DNA of 64,000 nucleotides from Rotaria macrura. Its lineage: Eukaryota > Rotifera > Eurotatoria > Philodinida > Philodinidae. The notes under the pieces are model-generated. The model did not search any database. It was not told the DNA's origin and was given only the letters and a program-made list of their open reading frames with translations. Shown here piece by piece: positions 24,846-35,260 of this stretch. The first letter of the stretch is position 1; each line of letters opens with the position of its first letter. The stretch lies in contig OENT01000439.1 in the NCBI GenBank assembly GCA_900239685.1, forward strand, positions 1-64,000. The letters are read 5' to 3'. A program made the position numbers and the translations under genes.

Positions 24846-25188
24846 GCCCAGGTGAATGAATCCGATACTGAATCCGATCGGATCCGATGAAATCTTATGG
24901 GAACCCGGGTTGTGGAAACAGTAACGGATCCGACGGAAGAAACCTATTTTTTTATTTGTGTACGAATCAGCATTTAATCACAACAGTGGAGGTCTGTTTT
25001 ATCATACGATAAAATCCAATCGGATTCCGATAGTAGGATTCGATAAAATCCAACACTAGGGATCCGAATCTCGGATCGCAACCAGGAATCCGATGGGATT
25101 TCTTCGGATAAGAGAGACTCCGATAGAAACATGATTGGATCCGACAGGCATCCGATCGGATCCAATGGTCGAAATGATCCTCCTGGGT
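24846..25188. repeat. AATCCGAT / ATCGGATT word array
   Basis: Many copies of ATCCGAT and its reverse complement ATCGGAT, often joined as TCCGATCGGATCC. The array is bounded by CCCAGGTG on the left and CCTGGGTGG on the right, a short inverted pair. No coding content. It looks like a non-autonomous element built from one self-complementary word. Confidence 0.5.
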
Positions 25189-25577
25189 GGAAGTTATAAT
25201 TACTGTATAATGAGACTTATTCGCGAGTGCTTACTGGCCACGCTCATGCATTTAAAAGTGGCCACATCAGTGTATATGTTGTTAAGGGCGGGCTCTGTTC
25301 TTTTATCTATCCCTCTCCGTTGTCACTCTGACAACTCTCGTACTGCGTCGTGAAATAGATCTTTTCAATTTAGTTTCAAAGCCAATATATGCATTTCAAA
25401 ATATTTAAGTTCTCAAAAAAAAATTAAATAGCTGCATAAATCAATACCTGCAATAACTCATATACCATCGTAAAAGTGTCATAAGATCGAAAACCGGTAT
25501 AATATCTAATGTTGATATCATCGTGTCAAAATCTTTCAATACATATAGCTGTTTCAAATACTGTCTGTTCATAAACC

Positions 25578-26347
25578 CAGGTCGAGGTTTACGAAGGCTG
25601 TATACGGTGGTTTATGGTCGTCAATTATATCGTTTACCACCGTATACATGACATGTACGCTCCGTATACGACCGTATGTCATCGTATTACATGGTTCACT
25701 ATTACGATCGTATATCTCCGTGGCCGCGTATACGGAGAAATACGGAGGCCGTATATGGAGCATTTACGATCGCTAACGATCATGTTTTCATCGTATACGA
25801 TCGTTTTTCGTCGTTTATCTCAAGAAGTACCTGTATTGTATCATTATGGATAGATCTTTCTTGTTTATTGAAAAACATTTATGAAATCAATTTCTTTATT
25901 ACTCCATCTTTAAAGCTCATAACGGAAATAGTTTAATACTTTACATAAAAAAATACAAAATCATACAGATTGAAGTGTATATGACAAAAATTAACTCAAA
26001 TAAATGAAAAATAAAACAATGCACGTAAAAGATAATAAATCACATATACGTAAAACAAAGTACATGATGTGCACGGAAAAGACAAAAATTTTGATAAAAA
26101 AACTTTACTTAGACGAAAGTGCAACTTACTATTGAAGAACTAACTACTCTTAGAATAGTTAAAAGAAAAACATCGTTGAAGTTGTTGTCTGTACAACACA
26201 AGTGATGCAATGACATTACAAGTCATCAGCCGCTATCACTTTCTTCAACGTATTATCTAAAATAAAATAGAAGAAAAAAGCAGGAAGATTTTGTATTCTA
26301 ATTCCAAAACGATGAAATAAAATATAATGATCGAAGTGAAGAAAACA

Positions 26348-26383
<36 letters not shown>

Positions 26384-26983
26384 GAATGTATATTTTTCTC
26401 TCCTTTCCTTTCCTTTTGTTCATCACTTTCTTTCTATTAGTAGATCGATGGACAGCACAAACGAAAAACATATTCTTTTGTTCTTTCCATCGAAGAATTT
26501 TCTCTTGCTTTCTTCTCATAATATATCCAAAATGCTTGGGAAGAAGAAAAAAGAAAAATGTTTCATTGATCCAGAGTATTACTATTTCAGCACCAATGAA
26601 CCTTTTAACATACATGTTGGTTGAGCACAATAGTTGCAAAATGAGTCACCATTTAGTATGTTTCTCATATGAGTATTTTTCCATAAAAACATTAGAAAAG
26701 TTGATATTTCAAAAAATAAATACACGACTATTATATATGATCGTATATGACCGCGCAAGGTGATATACGATCGTATACGGTCGTCGTATGACTCCGTATA
26801 CGGAGTGCTAGATCATTTGTTTTCGTTTCTCCGTATTATTTTACGGCCTCCGTATATGGAATCCGTATATGGATGTTTTCTACCGTATAAGAGCATGGTA
26901 TACGGAATCCATACATGATCTCCGTTTAGCATCGTTTATCTCCGTAAGTGATCGTTTACGATCATGGATGTTGGACCTGGGAA
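25578..26983. mobile_element. Fold-back element with TACGGAG / TACGATCG arms
   Basis: The two arms (about 25590-25810 and 26740-26960) are dense in the words CGTATACGG, TACGGAG and TACGATCGTA. The ends read CCCAGGTCGAGG on the left and, reverse-complemented, CCCAGGTCCAAC on the right, an 8-bp shared terminus that also resembles the CCCAGG ends of the neighbouring ATCCGAT array. The centre (25850-26730) is AT-rich and non-coding. Probably a non-autonomous DNA element nested inside the THAP/SWIM unit. Confidence 0.5.
26348..26383. repeat. CA/TA dinucleotide microsatellite
   Basis: About ten CA units followed by about eight TA units. Frames crossing it are not genes. Confidence 0.85.
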
Positions 26984-27020
26984 GGGATATTTTGTCAAAC
27001 AAATCAGACAAATTATTAAA

Positions 27021-27340
27021 TCATAAATCAGTTTGAGATGAAGCAGAAGTTAAAGCACTGGTTGTTTGAACAGTTTTTGCTATATTCACAGGTAAAGCAT
27101 TACATTTTAATCTTTTTTGTGAAGTCACATTATTTTTCTTATTGCTTGTATATGTGATAAATGAAGATAAATCAAAATGATTACTGCACACTCCTTGATG
27201 TGACACATTGTTCAAATCTAGTCGATTGAGTAATTTCAGCCATGTTTGTTGTAATGCTTTGTCAGTGATGGAAAGCGATGAAAAGTACAATTATTAGAAC
27301 GAGTCTGTTTTTCGATACAAGCAACACATTTTTTGACCAT
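27021..27340 (-). pseudogene. THAP-type zinc finger, frameshifted
   Basis: From the ATG at 27340 the frame gives MVKKCVACIEKQTRSNNCTF then HRFPSLT. One frame over it continues ITDKALQQTWLKLLNRLDLN then VSHQGVCSNHFDLSSF and later a LKCNALPV segment. Together these show the THAP C2CH pattern: CxxC near the start, the invariant W, CxxH (CSNH), then the Ala-x-Pro near the domain end. A one-base frameshift lies between FPS and ITDK. THAP domains bind DNA in P-element and Kolobok transposases and in host proteins derived from them. Located inside the 122-bp inverted repeats; most likely a dead transposon gene. Confidence 0.65.
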
Positions 27341-27659
27341 TTTGTTAATGAAAATGACTGTTCAACTACGAAAGATTCATTTTAGAACACTCTTAATTTC
27401 ACTAATCAGAACAACATCGTAATCTCATTCATGAGAACAGTACTGTTAATATATAACAAGGTATACTTATTAACAATAATCACGACCCTACTATATACAA
27501 GCAAATTAGTGTTTATTGTATGCCGCTCTCTTATCTTGTAATCTTGTTAGAAATGGTCACAAGTAAGAGGGAAAAGAAAATAATCTTCTCGATCATATTC
27601 CCCTTTCACATTTCTTACTTCACATGAACATGTCATCTTCATGATCACTTGATTTCATT

Positions 27660-28400
27660 TCTATTATTGATTATAAAAGACCTTTCAATGTCGATCTGGG
27701 TTCGATAACAGAATATTTCACATCGGTACTTGCTAGTGATGGAAATCTCGACCGACGTGCATTGAAAAATGGCAATCAATTATTTAAAGATCATTTATTC
27801 AGAATATTACTGTTGCTCGACACTATGTCAAAAGGACAATATCGGCTAAGTGCCGTGCTCAAATGAAAAAATCAACTACATATGAAGTAGCTACACTCAA
27901 ACACATTTTTTGCACTTCAAGTTTTCTTGTTCTAGGTACAGCTGATAATAAATACCAATCGACTGTCTGATATATTAAAAGGAACATGTCAATGTGTTGC
28001 TGGAAGCGGTCATCTCGTGCAGCATGTAAACATTTGGCTGCACTATGTTTCGAATTATTAGATTTTGATCAAAACAAGCTCTATGATACCTGTACACAAT
28101 GTCTTCAGCAATGGCATCATCCAACTCGAAAATCTTCTAATCCAGTTAATCTGTTAGATATTAATTTTTTCTCTCTCGAAACACAACAAAGCTGAAGAAA
28201 GCAAACCAAAATACTTGCAGTTTTCTCAAACAGATGTTCATGCAACGCATGCAACCACAGCTCTACGACAACACTCGTGAAGTACAATCAGCAATCAACT
28301 GCTGCTGCTTCGATTCTTTTACCTCAAGCAACTTCTACTCGTTATATATCACTTCCTGCGCGTGTTATTTCTGAAGCTGCACCATACCGCCGTATCACAG
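27660..28400 (+). pseudogene. SWIM zinc-finger protein relic, multiple frameshifts
   Basis: Pieces in different frames read in order: DYKRPFNVDLGSITEYFTS; LFKDHFIQNI; VARHYVKRTISAKCRAQMKK; the zinc-finger block around CCW...AACKHLAALCFELLDFD with CTQCLQQWHHPTRKS; AEESKPKYLQFSQTDVHATH; and SILLPQATSTRYISLP. The CxC...CKH arrangement followed by a Leu-Gln-Gln-Trp segment is that of SWIM fingers in transposon-related proteins of many invertebrates, often paired with a YqaJ-type nuclease, which I do not see here. At least three frame changes and stops show it is dead. Confidence 0.6.
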
Positions 28401-28761
28401 CTCTAGATGTCAGAGTGACAACGGAGAGGGATAGATAAAAGAACAGAGCCCGCCCTTAACAACATATACACTGATGTGGCCACTTTTAAATGCATGAGCG
28501 TGGCCGGTAAGCACTCACGAATAAGTCTCAGTAGCTTAATTTAAATTAAAAAAATGATCTATGGCATAATGAGAAAAGTGCCCTTTTATTTTGAAATATA
28601 TCGAAAATTAAAACATAGACAGTACGTCAAGTCAGTAGGGTACCCTGCCCTGTCCTGGTCAGAGGACCGAACAGGGCGGGGCAGGGGACATCTAAAATTT
28701 ATTCATCTTTTTACAACAGGGCCGGGACAGGGTGAAAAAAGTCACGCTGTGGACAACTCTG

Positions 28762-30145
28762 GTACAAAATACAAAATGAACTAAGAAGAATACCTGATGA
28801 TATTGATTACTATACCAAGTACAACAGCTCAAAAATTAGAATTCAAAACGTATGGCCATAGAGGTTATTCGATATTTGTTATTGTCAAATTTATACAACT
28901 ATGAGAAAAACTGAGTGACATCCACTGATTACAGTGTACATCATAATTTTTATTGATCTCTTATGGTATTTATATTGATTAAGTAGTATTCATCAAAATT
29001 TGTTGGTGTAAAATATTTATTCATCAATAATTATTCGGATGCAGAAAAAATCTATGCATCTTCTATTTTTACGCAAATTTAATCATGAGAGAAATTTTGC
29101 TGAATGCCACCATTATTGAACTCTATCTCGATATACTGCTTAATACAACTATAAATATCATATGTAATTGAAATTTCTCGGTTAAACTTATTTGAGGAAA
29201 TTGCAATCATTTCATCTGTCGTGTACATGAGCTTGTTTTTTCGCATGATCATTTACCATTTGTCAAATGTCTGGGTCTAAATTAATAGCAACCGTTTAAA
29301 ATGGGCAACAGTGTAGAATAGAACAACTAAGAAAAATGAACAAGTTCGGTGTAGTGTATGAAATGGAAAAAAAGTCACCAAATCCATTCCCTGTATTCAT
29401 CCACAAGAGATTTTGTAGGTATGTGTGAAGAAATATATCAATTCAGCACAGACTGTGTCTCACATAATCTCACCTCATTCTTCGAAAAATTTTATCTTCA
29501 GCACAATGATCTCCCCGACTTTTACGAACGTTATCCGGAAGATCAATGCTGGTCTGTCTATCTGATATAATAATGACAAGAGCAAATAGATGATGAGCAC
29601 TTTAGTTTTTCAATGATTCGGTCAAGAGCAAATCAGGTAGTAGATTAGATGTATTTGAGCATGAACTATTGTAGAACGTCAGTAGACACTCGACCATAGA
29701 ATTTTCATACTGCCATAAATTCAATGCGTGTTCCACTAAGTTAATTACATTCTAGTGTAACTGAGAGCATACCCTACAAACTAAAAGCGTGTAAAAATCA
29801 GACATTGAATCAATCATCAGTTGTTTCTCAGGAAGTATATGAAGAAAGATGCTTAAATCGCACCTATCGATTTAATCTTCCCTTTTCTTCCAATAGAAGC
29901 AATAATATTGGAGTCGACATCGTGTTCGTATTGTCGAATCAAGTTCTCTCCGAGCTGCTGTATTGAAATTTCTAAAACTAGATCATCGATTATGTTCTGT
30001 CTCAGAAACTGAGACTTCTATTTGTTGCGTCCCTTAATACAATCAAATGTTGTACAATATTTCATGGCGATTTTTTTCTTTACATTTGTTCGATGACGAC
30101 TTTGTTTTGTAGAATTTTATGATGCAAGCTTTGCGGTTTTCGCTT
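28762..30145. other. Gene-free stretch
   Basis: One 70-codon plus frame (29358-29570, ending NDLPDFYERYPEDQCWSV) has slight protein-like character, but no domain or splice partner. Nothing else seen. Confidence 0.4.
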
Positions 30146-30516
30146 TTACAAAATTTGCTGCACAATTGTCGGAATTGGTTTTTGTTGGTCTTGAAGCTTT
30201 TCGATAACATTCCATAGCGTCGTTATTAGACGCATGCCACTCTGCATAGGCATCTCAGGTAAACTGATAGGTTTGAACATTCATATTTGAATCACTTTGT
30301 AATGGATTCATACAATCTTTCGAAACCTCGCAAAATTGTTTCGTACAGGGCAATTTTTTGCGTTGGATTTCCGTATATGTTGTCATTCGTGACGTTACGA
30401 ACGCATTCCGGATCACAAAGCGACGTGAAAAGACAACTGTAGGCTAAAAATTGCTTCCCTAATTCAATGAATTTAGCATTTGACCAAGGATCGGCGAAAC
30501 ATTCATGTATAGTCAT
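30146..30516 (-). CDS. Small two-exon protein, unknown
   Basis: Proposed exons 30516-30314 and 30263-30146 with a 50-nt intron (donor TT|GTATGA, acceptor TATCAG|T) give 106 residues. The ATG lies two bases after an acceptor-like CCCTTAG. The protein contains HECFADPWSNAKFIELGKQF, a cysteine-bearing CLFTSLCDPEC, an NVT sequon, and a helical, amphipathic C-terminus (MRLITTLWNVIEKLQDQQKP). Codon use is less AT-biased than in random frames nearby, which supports coding. No family recognised; it may be the 3' part of a larger or decayed gene. Confidence 0.4.
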
Positions 30517-31196
30517 AACTAAGGGCTCATAACAAATTTTTTGAGTCAAACGTTACCGTTGAAATCGTGGTCTTCATTTTAACCCATTAATTTCGCTCAT
30601 CGTATTAGTGTAGTTTCGCACAAACTGAAAGAGTTCTCTTTCATCTCGTTATACTTACATTACGTATTCTTTCGCTCAATGAGCTTCAAATCGAATGAAA
30701 TTCTGCTATGTCAGTAAATAGCACCAGAATAATGGATAGTTAAGAACTCTCGGCAGTCGTTTTACCGATGTTTTTCACATGAAAAGATAAGTCACAATAA
30801 ATAGAACTTCTTGTTCCCCTGGAAAGGCTGCCGAAGTAGTATTATCTAAAAACTGTATGTGAGCATAGGATTCCTTCCTATACTGACAGCCACGTTCGTA
30901 CCCGTCACTTGGCCTGATTTCTCGTCAATGCTATGACTGGAACAAGCATGAACGCCGAAGTCCTATCTTCGTTTATCGGTTTAACTTCGATACGACATGT
31001 ATATATCCAATTATGAGACATGCATATCCCGGAAACCTTTTTTTGTTAGTCTAACAAAAGGTCTTTTATTATAGAAAGTTATGTGTATGTTATGTACGCT
31101 TTTTGAAAGAAGAACAATCACAAGACTTTGATTCATGCTAGTTTTGTAATAACTGAAGATTGATACTGTTGATCTCTTGCTGGATCAGTTCAAAAG
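30517..31196. other. Intergenic stretch
   Basis: 3' flank of the monooxygenase and 5' flank of the small unknown gene. No further gene seen. Confidence 0.4.
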
Positions 31197-32852
31197 TCAT
31201 TTGAGTGCAACGGATGCTTTTGAGGAGCGTTTAGACAAGAGAAAATCTTCGTAGTCATTTGTTTGTGCTTGTTCACATCTTCTCAAATAATTATAAAAGC
31301 CGCCAGTGTAAGGCACGAAAACTATTGGTTTTCCTGGAATGTTCGCACCATTGTACCACGAGTTAGTTCCTGCAAATAAAGTTTCATTACAAACCGAATT
31401 GACATGTTCAACCCAAGCACTTTCTGCTGCAACTGTCGGTTCTATACTATCGATATTATGTGTCTTGAGATGTTCAATGCAATTCGTTATCCATCTGACA
31501 TTCTCTTCAATATGAGGAATCATATTAGTTAATTCTGCAGGACTGCCAGGACCTGTTATAGTAAAGAGATTGGGAAAATCGGCAATCATCAAGCCAAGAT
31601 ACGCAGCTGGCCCTTTCGCCCATTTCTCTCGAATTGTCTTGCCTGAACGACCTCGGATATCGATATTAAGGATGGCTCCAGTAAATGCATCGAATCCTAT
31701 TGCGAGTATGATATCATCGACCTCATAGCTCTTGCCTGCAACTAAAATACTTGTTGGTGTAATTTCATCGATACCTTTGTTACGTATATCGACAAGTGTG
31801 ACATTATCACGATTAAAGGTTTCGTAATATTGAGTGTCCATACACGGACGCTTGCAGCCGAGAAAGTGGCCATATGGCAACAACGCCTTGGCAACTGTAG
31901 GGTCTTTGACAACTGCACGTATCTTAGCACGAATGAAATCGGCTGCTGCATTATTGCTTTCTTCGTTAGTATATAGATCTTCAATGATCGAAAAAAAAGT
32001 GATTCCTCCGTATTGCCATGCTGACTCGTATCGCTCTTCAGGTGTCATGTCCAGATTCGACGAATTATAGTCCAAGCCAGGCAAGACGCCTACGCTCGTA
32101 TCCAGCATATCATTTCGGAGTTCCTCATAATTCGACTTCCATTTCTTCTCATATGTCAGGTCCATAGGTTTATTGTTTACTGGAATGCTAAAATTCGGCG
32201 TTCTTTGGAAAACATAGACTTGAGCAGCTTCTTTGGCAATGATTGGAATGCACTGTATACCAGATGCCCCTGTGCCAATAACGGCTACGCGGCGATCAGT
32301 AAAACTGACATTCTCGTGTGGCCATTTGCTCGTCTTATAGATATTACCTGCGAATCGATCTAGTCCCTTAATGTCAGGATTTTTCGGACTTGAGAGAGTA
32401 CCTGTTGCCAAAACGCAAAACCTAGCTGATAAACGATCACCGCGATTAGTTTCTAACTTCCATCTTAATAGGTCATCATCGAAAATAGCACTAATTAGTT
32501 GGGTTCCCAATTGAATGTCCTTGCGAAGATCAAATCTATCGGCAACATGGTTGAGATAGCGCAATATATCAGGTTGCGCAGCATAGCGCTCTGCCCAATG
32601 CCACTCTTGTTGTAGTTCCTCATCGAATGAATATGAATACTGCATGCTCTCGACGTCGCATCTAGCGCCAGGATATCGATTCCAATACCAAGTACCCCCA
32701 ATTCCATCGCCTTCCTCAACGACTTTCGCTGAATATCCTAGCCTACGCATTTCATGCAGCATAAATAGTCCGCCGAATCCAGCGCCAACAATTAAAACAT
32801 CTATTGAATCAGGCAGATGTTTCACACCGTTCTCACATTTTTGTGAATTCAT
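31197..32852 (-). CDS. Baeyer-Villiger monooxygenase (cyclohexanone monooxygenase type)
   Basis: A single uninterrupted 551-residue frame, the usual length for type I Baeyer-Villiger monooxygenases, which use FAD and NADPH to insert oxygen beside a carbonyl. The FAD site is GAGFGG (23-28), followed by GIGGTWYWNRYPGARCD (50-66). The second dinucleotide-binding motif is GTGASG (193-198). The C-terminal part has FVDAFTG-like LAIGFDAFTGAI, AAYLGLMIADFPNLFTITGP and GSPAELTNMIPHIEENVRW, all characteristic. The family fingerprint FxGxxxHxxxW is present at 167-177 but its His is Lys173 (FAGNIYKTSKW). No intron, unlike most neighbours, and higher G+C. Closest remembered relatives are bacterial and fungal, so horizontal acquisition is likely (inference). 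A short TTGCAAG acceptor-like site sits 4 nt before the ATG. Confidence 0.93.
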   Translation of the reverse strand: MNSQKCENGVKHLPDSIDVLIVGAGFGGLFMLHEMRRLGYSAKVVEEGDGIGGTWYWNRYPGARCDVESMQYSYSFDEELQQEWHWAERYAAQPDILRYLNHVADRFDLRKDIQLGTQLISAIFDDDLLRWKLETNRGDRLSARFCVLATGTLSSPKNPDIKGLDRFAGNIYKTSKWPHENVSFTDRRVAVIGTGASGIQCIPIIAKEAAQVYVFQRTPNFSIPVNNKPMDLTYEKKWKSNYEELRNDMLDTSVGVLPGLDYNSSNLDMTPEERYESAWQYGGITFFSIIEDLYTNEESNNAAADFIRAKIRAVVKDPTVAKALLPYGHFLGCKRPCMDTQYYETFNRDNVTLVDIRNKGIDEITPTSILVAGKSYEVDDIILAIGFDAFTGAILNIDIRGRSGKTIREKWAKGPAAYLGLMIADFPNLFTITGPGSPAELTNMIPHIEENVRWITNCIEHLKTHNIDSIEPTVAAESAWVEHVNSVCNETLFAGTNSWYNGANIPGKPIVFVPYTGGFYNYLRRCEQAQTNDYEDFLLSKRSSKASVALK

Positions 32853-33830
32853 TGTACTTGCAATTTGTGACTATAACATACAATTACATGAAAACAAAAA
32901 TACAAACACAATAATGTGACTTGAACTTATATTGTGTGTTCGAAAAAGAATACTCCGGACCAGTTTATTTAGAGCCATAAAATAACTAGAGAACCCTATA
33001 TCAGCTAATTAAAATATTTTGAACTCTTATTTTACCACAAAGCAGTACTTGATTGCGACTAGGAAAACCTTTTAAAAGTTACAGAAATAAAATGAATTGC
33101 AAAAATTACAAGAAGTAAATGCAATGCAGGTTGTTTTAAAAAACTCAGGCATGAAGGCTGTTGAATGATACTACCTAGACTATGTGAAGATATAAGGATT
33201 TCGCTGGTACGCTGAAATGAAATGGTTTGTACGGAGCTCTTGTTACAACGAAATAGGAACCTATTTTAAGTTTCGTACCTTTCATGGAACTATTTTTGAT
33301 TTGCATACCATGCATGAAACTCTTTTAGTTTCGCATGGAACTTTTATTTTTTTCGGAAAGAAAATGGGTTTATATGAAGAGAAGAGATTCAGGCATAAGT
33401 ACGCATTTACGCCAATAACCGATGTCCACACTAGTATCCACAGCAACTAACTCTCTCGAAAAAAGTAATCAAGTTCGAGTCGGGTGATCCGACAGAAATT
33501 AAGGGACGTTCGTATCGGGAGAAATACGTGTGTGAGTCTGGCCTGGTTGCAAGTTTGACAGCCTGATACTCCGACTCAAAAATGGTATATATAGTTATAT
33601 CTTGTTGATAGTAATTTTAAAAGCCTACTTGAATCTGCAGCTCCCTCATCTTCAAAAGAGAGCAGCCTAGGTGTCTGTGTTCACATGAAAATGTTTTGAC
33701 AACTCTCATGTTCTTTTGAAATCGAGTATCTTCTTTTTCTTCTAACTTCAGATGAAGTTACATACCAGATAGTATGATGCTATCGGCTATTGAGAATAGG
33801 TAAGTTTCACTTTACGCATGTAAAAACAAA
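32853..33830. other. Upstream of the monooxygenase, no gene
   Basis: Contains short imperfect repeats of a TTTCATGGAACT-like word near 33270-33350, which create a spurious 77-codon frame. Nothing supportable. Confidence 0.4.
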
Positions 33831-33839
33831 TCTAAAAAA

Positions 33840-35260
33840 AATTCATTATAATCGATTTTTTGTGTGATTAGAAATCTATTTTAATGGCACTGTAAAAACC
33901 AAGTTTAATCATTATTTGGATACAAAAATGGATTAAAATTAATTTCTCAAAAATCAATTTTTTTGATCCCAACCATGATGAAACTAGGATTATAATACTG
34001 TTATTAAAACTGATTTCTCATCACTAAAAGATCTATGTTACCTTATGGCTATATTGATGGGAGTTCATCTATTCAAATATTTTCATTCGATTAATCTATG
34101 CTTACATTTTTTATTAATTGTAATTTATCATCATCTTAAACCCATAGTAATCCATTCTTTATCTTATAGTTGACGTATTCTTTTTAATGATCAATTGGTT
34201 TCGATCCATGTTTGCCTGTTCCACAAATACTAATCTCTTATTTAATTTAATGAATTTAAATTCATTCTTGGTTTTTCAGTTCAATTCTCCTATTCAAAAC
34301 TTTTATTAAATTTTAATCGAGTGCTACCTACTATACTAGCTTTCAATCAATTGCAGACTATGTATATCAGATCATGCCTTTTAATCTATTGTTATCCGGT
34401 TAACCCATTTCAATCTATTCCTAGATTGCAAGCTATCATAATTTATTATTTGTTTGCAATCCAATTTGATCCTTCGTAGCAAAACCATGTGCTTTTCTCG
34501 AGATTTGAACATAAAACCACTACTTTTTCAATGATACTATTAGATTTCTTATATTCTCAAACAGTCGTCTGTGAACCGTAATCCCTAAAATATAGTTTTG
34601 TTGGAACCTCTATTAAGCTATATCCAATTGAGAAGATAAAAAGTGCATCAGAAATTAAATAAAAACCTCATTTGTCATGGATTACCTATTATCAGCTTTA
34701 AAAATAGATTAAACTCGTTTCACACAAAGCTCTTTTCTAATAAAAGCACAAAAATTTTAAAATTTCATGTAAATTTATACATTCATAAAGATACAGCAAA
34801 GGTGTAATTGTTCGAAATCGATTTATTCCAAACCACAACAAAGTTACGATGAAGACTATATTTACAATACCGAGAGCAAAAATAGAATTTCTGAAAACAT
34901 GCATCGAATCGATCAAACACAATTACCCTTTCGATTTATTGTTGAAAACCTATTTCATGAAACTGGCTACGACAGATTATCGTTTTATCGATTATTTCAG
35001 TTTTATCTGCTGAATCAGATTTAAGCAATTTTGTCTGAGAATAGATTAAAAAGGTACGATATCAAATCGATTACTTTAAATTTTATCGAATGAATAAGTT
35101 TTATTTAATCACTTAAGAAACGAATTAGAATCGGAACGATTTTTAATTTATTTAGCTGACTTTCACTAGTTAAAATGCATTTCAATTGATTAGCGCTCAT
35201 GAAAACGGTTTTCATTACGTATTTTATTAAGATTAGTCTGACAATCGCCGTTCTCTAATA
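33840..35260. repeat. AATCGATT / AATCCATT word array
   Basis: Dozens of variants of AATCGATT, AATCTATT and AATCAATT recur in both orientations between two looser boundaries, with the same words appearing again at 37100-37270. The density exceeds what AT-richness alone suggests to the eye, though I cannot compute significance. Possibly an old non-autonomous element. Confidence 0.3.

Larger units (their letters stand above)
25211..28530. repeat. 122-bp near-perfect inverted repeats enclosing 3.1 kb
   Basis: The left arm 25211-25332 and the right arm 28409-28530 are reverse complements with two mismatches in 122 bp. They begin TGAGACTTATTCG and share TTAAGGGCGGGCTCTGTTC. The arms flank the TACGATCG array, the THAP relic and the SWIM relic. 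Near-identity implies a recent or still exchanging pair. Immediate flanks do not show a matching target duplication, so the element edges may lie elsewhere. Confidence 0.8.
24353..28761. mobile_element. Possible hAT-type composite element (4.4 kb)
   Basis: The left end reads CAAAGGTGTCCACAGGG. The right end, reverse-complemented, reads CAGAGTTGTCCACAGCG: 14 of 17 positions agree, the form of a hAT terminal inverted repeat. Flanking 8-mers GAACAAAG and GTACAAAA match at 6 of 8, as a decayed target duplication might. Just inside both ends are clusters of CAGGGCAGGG-type words (24365-24450 and 28640-28735). The interior contains other nested repeats plus THAP and SWIM finger relics, so the unit is composite and probably dead. 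The two ends could also belong to separate insertions. Confidence 0.45.

Noticed and set aside
24974..25353. Frames with repeated Ser-Asp-Pro-Ile-like residues
   Set aside because: They are translations of the ATCCGAT word array.
25569..25936. Overlapping frames of 64-86 codons
   Set aside because: They arise from the TACGATCG/TACGGAG word array, which is nearly self-complementary and so open in many frames.
26298..26763. Three overlapping frames of 80-125 codons on both strands
   Set aside because: They span the CA/TA microsatellite and low-complexity flanks inside a mobile element, with no domain.
24353..28761. CRISPR-like array from the regularly repeated words
   Set aside because: Word spacing is irregular, both orientations are mixed, and the genome is plainly eukaryotic.
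29358..29570. 70-codon plus frame
   Set aside because: Some protein-like texture near its end but no start context, domain, partner exon or homology that I can name.
31742..32919. Frames of 74-91 codons overlapping the monooxygenase
   Set aside because: Shadows of the real gene in other frames.
33217..33450. 77-codon plus frame rich in His and Phe
   Set aside because: It translates an imperfect internal repeat of TTTCATGGAACT-like words; no domain or splice context.
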